Of a stretch of 64,000 nucleotides of DNA, positions 16,014 through 23,447 are shown in pieces. Positions within the stretch are counted from its first letter, which is position 1. Each line of letters opens with the position of its first letter. The position numbers and the translations under genes are program-made. The notes below the pieces were generated by a model that did not search any database, was not told where the DNA came from, and was given only the letters and a program-made list of their open reading frames with translations. Origin of the DNA: Pseudomonadota bacterium (GTDB lineage Bacteria; Pseudomonadota; Gammaproteobacteria; Burkholderiales; Burkholderiaceae_C). Where the stretch lies: positions 78,493-142,492 of the forward strand of contig JAKARB010000011.1 of NCBI GenBank assembly GCA_021819435.1, read 5' to 3'.

Positions 16014-17171
16014 TCAATCGGCGGGCCGCGTGGCCTGGTACAAAGCCTTGACCAAGTCCGACTGGGTGATGATGCCCACCAGTTGCTTGTCAGCGTCGAT
16101 CACCGGGATGTGATGGTGACCAGCCTCCGAAAACAAGGGCACCAACTCTGCCACCCGCCTGTCACCGCTGATCACGCGCACGCCTCGCGTCATGATGCGG
16201 CCGACCGTGTCGGGCATGCCGAGCGCCGCCTTGGCGTCACGTTTGACCAGGGCCAGCAGCCTCTCGGCCACGCCCTCGTGCTGATCCAGCCCCGCGTGCC
16301 GCATGAAGTCGGCCACGGTCAGGATGCCGACCACCCGTTGTGATTGGTCGACCACTGGCAGCGCCTTGATGCGGCGCTCGCGCATCAGGCGCCAAGCCTC
16401 TTCCAGCGGGGTGCTGACGCGCGCCGTCACCGGCGACCGGGTCATGATGTCCACGCACAGCAGGTGCCCGAAGTTGCGCTCGTAGGCGGCCGCCTCGGCG
16501 AACTCGAGGATCTCTTCCAGGTCGTCGCGGCTCACGTCGAGCACCTGGTTGTAGTGGGCCAGCGCGGCATCCAGGTCAGCGCTGGAGAAGCGGCTCGCAG
16601 GCTTGGCGACAGGCTGCGCCGCGCCCCGATGAGGGTACCGGCGCCCCGTGAATTCGTTGTAGAGCATGCCCGCCATGACCAGCAGCAGCGAGTCCGTCAG
16701 CATGGGAAACAAGGCGAACTCGGGCTTTGCGCCCGTGAGGGCCGTCAGCAAGGCTGCCGCGCCACCCGGCGGGTGAAGGCAACGCGCGCGGAACATCACG
16801 GCGATCGCCAGCGCCACGGCCACCGCGCCGGCCACGGCCGGATCCGGGATGAGCAGCGCGCACACGCTGCCCACCAGGGCCGACAGGGCGTTGCCCCCGA
16901 CCACCGACCAAGGCTGAGCCAGCGGACTGGCGGGCACGGCGAAAACCAGCACGGCGCTGGCACCCAGCGGCGCCGCGATCCAGGCCGCGCCGCCCGCCAA
17001 CATGGCGGTGTCCAGCCAGCGGGCCAGCAGCGCCGTCACCAAGATGCCCCCCCCGGCGCCGAAGAAGGCCCGCCACTGCTCGCGCGCGTTCACCGCAGGC
17101 GATGCCGGCGGCCACAGACCGAGCCACCAGGCCTCGGCCGAGATCCTCAGACGGGAAAGCAAGCGCCGCAT
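16014..17171 (-). CDS. HPP-family membrane protein with two CBS domains
   Basis: A 385-residue protein. Residues ~30-175 hold about five transmembrane helices of the HPP family, including the diagnostic LHPPGGAAAL. After a linker, two CBS domains occupy about residues 240-380 (VDIMTRSPVTARVSTPLEEAWRLM... and GRIMTRGVRVISGDRRVAEL...). HPP proteins have been linked to nitrite transport in plants and cyanobacteria, while CBS pairs usually bind adenine nucleotides and regulate the attached domain. Nitrite or anion transport would fit its position next to the NO-response genes norR/ytfE, but that is only suggestive. It is convergent with ytfE. Confidence 0.8.
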   Translation of the reverse strand: MRRLLSRLRISAEAWWLGLWPPASPAVNAREQWRAFFGAGGGILVTALLARWLDTAMLAGGAAWIAAPLGASAVLVFAVPASPLAQPWSVVGGNALSALVGSVCALLIPDPAVAGAVAVALAIAVMFRARCLHPPGGAAALLTALTGAKPEFALFPMLTDSLLLVMAGMLYNEFTGRRYPHRGAAQPVAKPASRFSSADLDAALAHYNQVLDVSRDDLEEILEFAEAAAYERNFGHLLCVDIMTRSPVTARVSTPLEEAWRLMRERRIKALPVVDQSQRVVGILTVADFMRHAGLDQHEGVAERLLALVKRDAKAALGMPDTVGRIMTRGVRVISGDRRVAELVPLFSEAGHHHIPVIDADKQLVGIITQSDLVKALYQATRPAD

Positions 17172-17238
17172 GCCGTGCCGCCGAGATCAGTCCATGCCAG
17201 GCAGCGCGGCCAAGATCGTGTGTCTCGCGTGGCCGCGA

Positions 17239-18660
17239 TCAGTCCTGGCAGTGCTGGACGATGTAGTCCTTGACCCACTGCGTCTCGTTCGGGCTCACCA
17301 CGAAGCGCTTGGGCAGCGCCTCCAGGCCTTCCAGGCCCTTGATCCAGAACGGGCGGGCCGGACGCTGGCCAGTGGCTTCGACGATGGTCTCTTCGAACTT
17401 GGCCGGCAAGGCGGTTTCGAGCACGATCATGGTCACGCCCGGCTTCATGTGCTCCTTGGCCACCTTCAGGCCGTCGGCCGTGTGGGTGTCAATCAGCGTG
17501 CCGTCTTTCTCAAACGTCTCACGGATGGTGATCAGGCGGTCGGCATGCGTGCTGGTGCCCGAGACGAAACCGTAGCCAGCCACCTTGGCGAAAGTCTCGG
17601 CAGGCAGTTTGAAGCCACCTTCCTGCTCGACCGCGTCCTTGAACAGGGCCTTGCAGGCAGCGCCATCACGGCCCAGCAGGTCGAACACGAAGCGCTCGAA
17701 GTTCGAAGCCTTGGAGATGTCCATCGATGGCGAGGAGGTCTCGTACGTTTCGGCCGAGCCCCGCACGCGGTAAGCGCCGGTGCGGAAGAACTCGTCGAGC
17801 ACGTTGTTCTCGTTGGTGGCCACCACGAGCTGGTCAACAGGCAGGCCCATCATGCGCGCCACGTGGCCCGCGCAGACATTGCCGAAGTTGCCCGATGGCA
17901 CCGTGAAGGACACCTTCTCGGCGTTCGACTTGGTGGCGTAGAAGTAGCCGGCGAAGTAGTACACCACCTGGGCCAGCAGGCGCGCCCAGTTGATGGAATT
18001 GACCGTGCCGATCTTGTACTTGCGCTTGAATTCGAGGTCGTTCGAGCAGGCCTTGACGATGTCCTGGCAGTCATCGAACACGCCATCCACGGCGATGTTG
18101 TGGATGTTCGGATCCTGCAGGCTGAACATCTGGGCCTGCTGGAAGGGGCTCATGCGGCCATGCGGGCTGAGCATGAACACGCGCACGCCCTGCTTGCCGC
18201 GCATGGCGTACTCGGCCGCGCTGCCGGTGTCGCCCGAGGTGGCGCCCAGGATGTTGAGCTGTTCGCCACGGCGGCCCAGTTCGTACTCGAACAGGTTGCC
18301 GAGCAGTTGCATGGCCATGTCCTTGAAGGCCAGCGTCGGGCCGTTGGACAGGGCCTCCAGGCACAGGCCCGGCTCCAGGTGCTTGAGCGGCGTGATCTCG
18401 GGGAAGCCGTAGACCTGCTGCGTGTAGGTCTTGGCCGTCAGCGCCTTCAGGTCGGCCGCCGGGATGTCGTCGATGTACAGCGACAGCACCTCAAAAGCCA
18501 GCTCGGCATACGACAGGCCGCGCCACTTCGTGAGCGTGGCGTCGTCCACCTTCGGGTAGGACACGGGCAGGTACAGCCCACCATCTGGCGCCAAGCCTTC
18601 GAGCAGGATCTCGGAGAAGCCGCGTTCGGTCTTGTCACCGCGCGTGGAGATGTATTTCAT
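17239..18660 (-). CDS. thrC: Threonine synthase
   Basis: A 473-residue PLP enzyme converting O-phosphohomoserine to threonine, the last step of threonine synthesis. Characteristic motifs are the N-terminal YISTRGDK, the PLP-lysine segment GPTLAFKDMAMQ, and the phosphate-binding GATSGDTGSAAEYA. Length fits the long bacterial/fungal-type threonine synthase. Its start overlaps the hom stop by 4 nt (ATGA), showing translational coupling with the enzyme two steps earlier in the pathway. No leader peptide or attenuator is visible upstream of the pair. Confidence 0.96.
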   Translation of the reverse strand: MKYISTRGDKTERGFSEILLEGLAPDGGLYLPVSYPKVDDATLTKWRGLSYAELAFEVLSLYIDDIPAADLKALTAKTYTQQVYGFPEITPLKHLEPGLCLEALSNGPTLAFKDMAMQLLGNLFEYELGRRGEQLNILGATSGDTGSAAEYAMRGKQGVRVFMLSPHGRMSPFQQAQMFSLQDPNIHNIAVDGVFDDCQDIVKACSNDLEFKRKYKIGTVNSINWARLLAQVVYYFAGYFYATKSNAEKVSFTVPSGNFGNVCAGHVARMMGLPVDQLVVATNENNVLDEFFRTGAYRVRGSAETYETSSPSMDISKASNFERFVFDLLGRDGAACKALFKDAVEQEGGFKLPAETFAKVAGYGFVSGTSTHADRLITIRETFEKDGTLIDTHTADGLKVAKEHMKPGVTMIVLETALPAKFEETIVEATGQRPARPFWIKGLEGLEALPKRFVVSPNETQWVKDYIVQHCQD

Positions 18661-20012
18661 GCCAGCTCTTCCTTGCGCAGCTTGACGATCGGGGCCAGCA
18701 CCGTGGGCAGCGCCTGCATCGCGGCGATGGCCTGGTTCATGCCGCCCTCGGTCGTCTCGTGGGTCAGGATGATCAGGTCGGTCTGGTTGCCTTCGCTCAC
18801 CTCATCGGCCTCGCGCTGGATCACGGCGTCGATGCTGATGCCCTGATCGGCCAGGATGCCGGTGAGCTTGGCCAGCACGCCGGCCTTGTCGGCCACGCGC
18901 AGGCGCAGGTAGAACGAGGTGACGACCTGGTCCAGCGGCAGCACGGGCAGCGCCGACATCGAATCCGGCTGGAAGGCCAGGTAAGGCACGCGAGCTGCGG
19001 GGGCGGCGTCCAGCAGGCGGGCGATGTCGACCAGATCGGCCACCACGGCCGAAGCGGTGGGCTCAGAACCAGCGCCCTTGCCGTAGTACATGGTCGTGCC
19101 CACGGCATCGCCCTGCACCAGCACGGCGTTCATCGCGCCTTCAACATTGGCGATCAGGCGCTTCATCGGCACCAGGGTCGGGTGCGTGCGCAGCTCGACA
19201 CCACCGATGCCTGCTGGCGTCTTGACATCATCGCGGCGGCGGGCGATGCCCAGCAGCTTGATGCGGTAGCCCAGTTGCTCGGCGTACTTGATGTCCGTGG
19301 CCGACAGCTTGGTGATGCCTTCCACGTGCGCCTTGTCGAACTGCACCGGGATGCCAAAGGCGATGGCGCTGAGCAACGTGGCCTTGTGCGCGGCGTCCAC
19401 GCCCTCGATGTCGAAGGTGGGGTCGGCCTCGGCGTAACCCAGGCGTTGCGCCTCTTTCAGGACCACGTCGAAGTCCAGGCCCTTGTCGCGCATCTCGGAC
19501 AAGATGAAATTGGTGGTGCCATTGATGATGCCGGCCACCCACTGCACCTGGTTGGCCGTCAGGCCTTCGCGCAGCGCCTTGATGATGGGGATGCCACCGG
19601 CCACGGCGGCTTCGAAAGCCACGATCACGCCCTTCTCGCGGGCGGCGGCGAAGATCTCGGTGCCATGCACGGCCAGCAGGGCCTTGTTGGCCGTGACCAC
19701 GTGCTTGCCGGCGGCGATGGCTTCCAGCACCAGGGCCTTGGCGACGCCGTAGCCACCGATCAACTCCACCACCACGTCGATGTCCGGGTTGGCGATCACC
19801 GCGCGGGCATCGGCCACGACTTGGGCCGCATCGCCCACGACCTTCTTGGCCAGCTCGGTGTTGAGGTCGGCCACCATGGTGATCTCGATGCCACGGCCGG
19901 CGCGGCGGCGGATCTCTTCCTGGTTGCGCTTGAGGACAGTGAAGGTGCCGCCGCCGACGGTGCCGATGCCCAGCAGGCCGACGCGCACGGGGCGCAGTTG
20001 TTCTTGGCTCAT
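18657..20012 (-). CDS. hom: Homoserine dehydrogenase
   Basis: A 451-residue NAD(P)-dependent enzyme reducing aspartate semialdehyde to homoserine. The Rossmann motif GLLGIGTVGGGT lies near residue 10; the homoserine-dehydrogenase signature occurs around AYAEADPTFDIEGVDAAHK; the C-terminal ~80 residues form an ACT domain, the usual site of feedback by threonine. The ATG at 20012 is preferred because the upstream in-frame extension has no similarity to the family. It is 75 nt downstream of alaA and overlaps thrC by 4 nt. The alaA-hom-thrC order is common in Burkholderiales. Confidence 0.96.
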   Translation of the reverse strand: MSQEQLRPVRVGLLGIGTVGGGTFTVLKRNQEEIRRRAGRGIEITMVADLNTELAKKVVGDAAQVVADARAVIANPDIDVVVELIGGYGVAKALVLEAIAAGKHVVTANKALLAVHGTEIFAAAREKGVIVAFEAAVAGGIPIIKALREGLTANQVQWVAGIINGTTNFILSEMRDKGLDFDVVLKEAQRLGYAEADPTFDIEGVDAAHKATLLSAIAFGIPVQFDKAHVEGITKLSATDIKYAEQLGYRIKLLGIARRRDDVKTPAGIGGVELRTHPTLVPMKRLIANVEGAMNAVLVQGDAVGTTMYYGKGAGSEPTASAVVADLVDIARLLDAAPAARVPYLAFQPDSMSALPVLPLDQVVTSFYLRLRVADKAGVLAKLTGILADQGISIDAVIQREADEVSEGNQTDLIILTHETTEGGMNQAIAAMQALPTVLAPIVKLRKEELA

Positions 20013-20087
20013 GGTGTTTTCTTGGGTTCGCTGCGGGTGGCCTCGTGGGCCGCCCGCGTGTTTCAAATCAGGAGAGGCAGGCCCGGC

Positions 20088-21311
20088 TCAGGCGTGGCGC
20101 TTGCGATAGCCGTCCAGGAAGCGGGCGATGCGACCGATGGCGTCCGTCAAGTCGTCGCTGTTGGGCAGGAAGACCAGGCGGAAGTGGTCCGGTTGAGGCC
20201 AGTTGAAGCCGGTGCCCTGCACGATCAGCACCTTCTCTTCTGCCAGCAGCTCGTAGGCGAACTGCTGGTCGTCGGCGATGGGGTACATCTTCGGATCCAG
20301 GCGCGGGAACATGTACAGCGCGCCCTTCGGCTTCACCACGCTCACCCCGGGGATCTGATTCAAGAGCTCATACGCCAGGTCGCGCTGCTTGCACAGGCGC
20401 CCGCCCGGCTGCACCAGGTCCTTGATGCTTTGGTAGCCGCCCAAAGCGGTCTGGATGGCGAGCTGGCCCGGCGTGTTGGCGCACAGGCGCATCGAGGCCA
20501 GCATGTTCAGGCCCTCGATGTAGTCACGCGCGTGGCGCTTCTCGCCGGACACCACCATCCAGCCAGCGCGATAACCGCACGAGCGGTAGTTCTTGGAAAG
20601 GCCGTTGAAGGTCAGGCACAGCACGTCTTCGGCCAGCGAGGCGATCGAGGTGTGCGTGTGACCATCGAACAGCGTCTTGTCGTAGATCTCGTCGGCCAGG
20701 ATGATGAGCTGGTGCTCACGCGCGACCTCGACGATTTCCTTGAGCAGGCTCTCAGGATAAAGCGCACCCGTCGGGTTGTTCGGGTTGATGACCACGATGG
20801 CGCGGGTGCGCGGCGTGATCTTGGCGCGGATGTCGGCGATGTCGGGGTACCACTCCTGCTGCTCGTCGCAGATGTAGTGCACCGGGCGGCCGCCCGAGAG
20901 CGACACGGCGGCGGTGTAGAGCGGATAGTCGGGCGCCGGCAGCAGCACCTCGTCGTCCTCGTTGCACAGCGCGTTGATCGCCATGACGATGAGCTCGGAG
21001 GCGCCATTGCCCAGGTAGACATCGTCCACCGTCACGCCCTTGATGCCCTTTTCCTGGCAGTAGTGCACCACCGACTTGCGTGGCGCGAACAGGCCCTTGC
21101 TGTCGGTGTAGCCCGCAGCGCCCGAGAGGTTGCGGATCATGTCCTGCACGATCTCGTCGGGCGGCTCCAGCCCGAACACGGCCAGGTTGCCGATGTTGAG
21201 CTTGATGATCTTGTGCCCGTCTTCCTCCATCTGGCGCGCCTTTTCCAGCACGGGCCCACGGATGTCGTAACAGACATTGGCGAGTTTGCTGGACTTGGCG
21301 ATGGGCTTCAA
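20088..21311 (-). CDS. alaA: Alanine-type aminotransferase (AlaA family)
   Basis: A 407-residue fold-type I PLP aminotransferase. The N-terminus KPIAKSSKLANVCYDIRGPV closely follows E. coli AlaA, and the PLP-lysine motif is FNGLSKNYRSCGYRAGW. NPNNPTGALY and the C-terminal FRLVFLPN arginine also fit. I chose a TTG start at 21311 because GGAG lies about 7 nt upstream and it aligns with homologues; a longer frame to 21359 is less likely. Expected reaction: pyruvate plus glutamate to alanine plus 2-oxoglutarate. It is divergent from the FitAB-type pair and upstream of hom-thrC. Confidence 0.88.
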   Translation of the reverse strand: MKPIAKSSKLANVCYDIRGPVLEKARQMEEDGHKIIKLNIGNLAVFGLEPPDEIVQDMIRNLSGAAGYTDSKGLFAPRKSVVHYCQEKGIKGVTVDDVYLGNGASELIVMAINALCNEDDEVLLPAPDYPLYTAAVSLSGGRPVHYICDEQQEWYPDIADIRAKITPRTRAIVVINPNNPTGALYPESLLKEIVEVAREHQLIILADEIYDKTLFDGHTHTSIASLAEDVLCLTFNGLSKNYRSCGYRAGWMVVSGEKRHARDYIEGLNMLASMRLCANTPGQLAIQTALGGYQSIKDLVQPGGRLCKQRDLAYELLNQIPGVSVVKPKGALYMFPRLDPKMYPIADDQQFAYELLAEEKVLIVQGTGFNWPQPDHFRLVFLPNSDDLTDAIGRIARFLDGYRKRHA

Positions 21312-21422
21312 AACGTTCTCCGGGCCGCTGCAGGCAGGGTAAAGGTGGAATTTAACCACACCGCCCTGACAACTGCGCCTCGCCAGGCCACCCCCTTCAT
21401 TCAGGGAGCGCTTGGCGGCCCA

Positions 21423-21472
21423 TTGACAGGTCGCGACCCGTCGCCCACAATCTGACCAGTCTGACTAGTCAG
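21423..21472 (+). promoter_or_regulatory. Promoter and palindromic operator of FitAB-type pair
   Basis: TTGACA (21423-21428), a 17-nt spacer and CACAAT (21446-21451) form a plausible sigma-70 promoter. Just downstream lies a perfect 12-bp palindrome, CTGACTAGTCAG (21461-21472), ending 10 nt before the antitoxin ATG, with a partial direct repeat (CTGACCAGT) in front. This is the expected layout for antitoxin autoregulation. Confidence 0.6.
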
Positions 21473-21482
21473 CAACCAACCC

Positions 21483-21728
21483 ATGCACACTTGGCAATTG
21501 CAGGAAGCCAAAAGCCGCTTCAGCGAGGTCGTCGACCTCACCCTCAAGGAGGGCCCCCAACTGGTCACCCGGCGGGGCCAGGAAGCCGTCATCATCGTGG
21601 CCGCTCACGAATTCCGCCGTCTCACCGGCAACCCTGCGCCGCTGTTGAGCACACTGCTGAACGCGCCGCGCGGCGAACCCCTGAGCATCGAGCGCTCCGA
21701 CGAGCCCATCCGCGACCTGCCCCTGTAA
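21483..21728 (+). CDS. Phd/YefM-family antitoxin (FitA/VapB-like role)
   Basis: An 81-residue Phd/YefM-type antitoxin. The N-terminal motif WQLQEAKSRFSEVVDLTLKEGPQLVTRRGQEAVII is the standard DNA-binding fold, and the C-terminal tail, which in this family wraps around the toxin, is short and rich in charged residues. It starts 10 nt after a 12-bp palindrome and ends 6 nt before the PIN toxin gene. It should neutralise that nuclease and repress the operon. Confidence 0.88.
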   Translation: MHTWQLQEAKSRFSEVVDLTLKEGPQLVTRRGQEAVIIVAAHEFRRLTGNPAPLLSTLLNAPRGEPLSIERSDEPIRDLPL

Positions 21729-21734
21729 AAGCCC

Positions 21735-22175
21735 GTGAACGATCTGCTGGACACCTGCGTGCTGTCCGAACTGGTCAAGCCCCAACCCGAGCCGGCTGTG
21801 CTGGCCTGGATGGGCACGCGCATCGAATCGACGCTTTTCGTGAGCGCCATGACGCTGGCGGAACTGCACCGTGGCGTGTGCAAACTGCCCGCTTCTCAAC
21901 GCCGCGCCGACCTGAGCGCATGGCTGCGCCAGCTCGAACTCGGGTTCGAAGACCGGGTGCTGCCCTTCAACCAAGACACCGCCCGCGTTTGGGCCCAAAT
22001 GACCACCCAGGCCGAGCAACAGAGCCGCCCGATGGCCGCGTTCGACTCCATCATCGCCGCCACCGCCATCGCACGAGGCCTGCGCCTGGTGACGCGCAAT
22101 GTCCGTGATTTCACGTCAGCCGGGGTTCAGGTGTTCAATCCCTGGCCTGACCCACCTTCGACGTTCTCCTCATGA
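21735..22175 (+). CDS. PIN-domain toxin (FitB/VapC family)
   Basis: A 146-residue PIN-domain ribonuclease. Metal-binding acidic residues are visible in LLDTCVLSE (Asp near residue 6), the MTLAELHRG glutamate, AAFDSIIAATA and TRNVRDF. The DTCVLSELVKP...PAVLAWM opening is FitB-like. The start is GTG, 6 nt after the antitoxin stop. Its stop overlaps the next gene by 4 nt, so a housekeeping-like gene of the Mth938 family may be co-transcribed with the toxin-antitoxin pair. Confidence 0.88.
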   Translation: MNDLLDTCVLSELVKPQPEPAVLAWMGTRIESTLFVSAMTLAELHRGVCKLPASQRRADLSAWLRQLELGFEDRVLPFNQDTARVWAQMTTQAEQQSRPMAAFDSIIAATAIARGLRLVTRNVRDFTSAGVQVFNPWPDPPSTFSS

Positions 22176-22546
22176 AATTCCAGCCCGACCGCGCCGAAGG
22201 CGTCAACGTGATCCACGCCTACACCCGCTCCAGCGTTTCGGTGAACGGGCAGGAGCACACCCGCAGCGTCCTGGTGCCGCCAACCGGCGAACTGATCGAC
22301 TGGCCCGTGGGCTCGCTCGAAGCCCTCACCGAGGCCGACTTCCAGCCCATCCTCGACGCCCGGCCCGAGGTGCTGATCCTGGGCACCGGCCCCACCCTGC
22401 GCTTTGTCAAACCAGCGCTGATGCGTCACCTGATGGCCGCGCGCATTGGCGTCGAAACCATGGACACCGCAGCGGCCTGCCGCACCTACAACATCCTGGT
22501 GAGTGAAGGCCGTCAGGTGATGGCGGCGCTGCTGATCGGCGGCTGA
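22172..22546 (+). CDS. Mth938/NDUFAF3-domain protein (DUF498)
   Basis: A 124-residue protein of the Mth938-like (DUF498) family. The conserved core LILGTGPTLRFVKPAL and the segment GVETMDTAAACRTYNILVSEGRQVMAALL are typical. The eukaryotic member NDUFAF3 assists complex I assembly, while the bacterial role is unknown. It begins with ATG overlapping the toxin stop by 4 nt, an unusual partner that suggests the TA pair was inserted in front of it or recruited its promoter. Cytoplasmic; no membrane segment. Confidence 0.8.
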   Translation: MKFQPDRAEGVNVIHAYTRSSVSVNGQEHTRSVLVPPTGELIDWPVGSLEALTEADFQPILDARPEVLILGTGPTLRFVKPALMRHLMAARIGVETMDTAAACRTYNILVSEGRQVMAALLIGG

Positions 22547-22624
22547 TCAACCGCTTGTTCGCACCATTTCCGCGCGCTTCACAGTGCTTCACACCCCCTG
22601 ATCGGGCGGTCGGCGCGAAGCATT

Positions 22625-22630
22625 TATAAT
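22625..22630 (+). promoter_or_regulatory. -10 element upstream of bcp
   Basis: A consensus TATAAT lies 37 nt before the bcp ATG. No convincing -35 hexamer is visible at 16-18 nt spacing, so the assignment rests on the -10 alone. Confidence 0.45.
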
Positions 22631-22666
22631 CAACGGCTATTCACGCAGGCTGCTGATTTCCATCAC

Positions 22667-23146
22667 ATGACTCCCGCTCTCAACAAACCGTTGCCGGACT
22701 TTGAAGCGATCGCCACGAGTGGCGTGAAGTTCACTCCCCAGGGCTTCACTGGCCAGACCGTCGTGCTGTACTTCTACCCGAAGGACCACACCCCTGGCTG
22801 CACCACCGAAGCGATGCAGTTCCGTGACATGCACAAGGAGTTCGCAAAAGCGGGCGCCGTGGTGTTCGGCGTCTCGCGCGACAACCTGGCTTCGCACGAC
22901 AAGTTCAAGCAGAACCTCGATTTGCCTTTTGAACTCATCGCCGACACCGAAGAAAAGCTCTGCCACATGTTCGGTGTGGTCAAGAACAAGATCATGTACG
23001 GCAAGAAGGTCAAGGGCATCGAGCGCTCCACCTTCCTGATCGGTCCCGATGGCGTGCTGCGCGAAGAATGGCGTGGCATCAAGGTCGCAGGCCACGTCGA
23101 AGACGTTCTCAAGGCCGTGCAAGGCCTGAAACAGGAAGCCGCCTGA
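22667..23146 (+). CDS. bcp: Thioredoxin-dependent peroxiredoxin (BCP/PrxQ)
   Basis: A 159-residue peroxiredoxin reducing hydrogen and organic peroxides with thioredoxin. The peroxidatic cysteine is Cys45 in the TPGCTTEA motif. The second cysteine seen five residues later in E. coli BCP is absent; instead Cys99 in EEKLCHMFG is available and could act as a distant resolving cysteine, as in some PrxQ proteins. A TATAAT element lies upstream. The gene is followed by a ~300-nt leader/terminator region before the PhoH gene. Confidence 0.93.
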   Translation: MTPALNKPLPDFEAIATSGVKFTPQGFTGQTVVLYFYPKDHTPGCTTEAMQFRDMHKEFAKAGAVVFGVSRDNLASHDKFKQNLDLPFELIADTEEKLCHMFGVVKNKIMYGKKVKGIERSTFLIGPDGVLREEWRGIKVAGHVEDVLKAVQGLKQEAA

Positions 23147-23291
23147 GCCGGACAGCGGGGCCAGCGCTGATGCGCCTGATACCCCGCGCCGTTTTTCGCC
23201 TGAGGGCAGCGCCATTTCACCCTGTGCGTCCTTGCGGCGTGGCGCTGCGCACACACAGCCAATCCCCCACTTGCGATCCGGCCGGAGTGTG

Positions 23292-23429
23292 CATAATGGA
23301 CTCATGCTTCCGAGCCTGACTTGTTTCAGTCCCGACATGCCTCAGCGCAAGAGCCCGTGCCGACACGGTGCCTCGCACGCTGATTCGCCGCAAGGCCGCA
23401 CACGACCCTGTGCGGCCTTTTTGTTTTTC
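23292..23429 (+). ncRNA. Candidate small RNA or attenuated leader upstream of phoH
   Basis: The 301-nt gap between bcp and the PhoH gene contains CATAAT (23292-23297) with a TTGCGA 15 nt upstream, then about 120 nt that end in a strong intrinsic terminator. Internal hairpins include CCGTG-CCGA-CACGG (23355-23368). No conserved reading frame is evident. This could be a stand-alone sRNA or a leader in which termination controls the downstream gene. The first ~145 nt of the gap (23147-23290) show nothing else recognisable. Confidence 0.35.
23392..23429 (+). terminator. Intrinsic terminator 18 nt before the PhoH gene
   Basis: AAGGCCGCACA and TGTGCGGCCTT form a perfect 11-bp stem with a 6-nt loop, followed directly by TTTGTTTTT. 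It lies between any promoter at 23292 and the PhoH ATG at 23448. Confidence 0.85.
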
Positions 23430-23447
23430 GTCACCCCAGCCTGAACC

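Noticed and set aside
18759..21455. An 898-codon plus-strand open frame
   Set aside because: It is antisense to hom and alaA, which have clear family motifs. The translation has no domain signature.
23304..23444. Small plus-strand ORF (MLPSLTCF...) before the PhoH gene
   Set aside because: It runs through the terminator hairpin, has no ribosome-binding site and shows no family similarity; an RNA element explains the region better.
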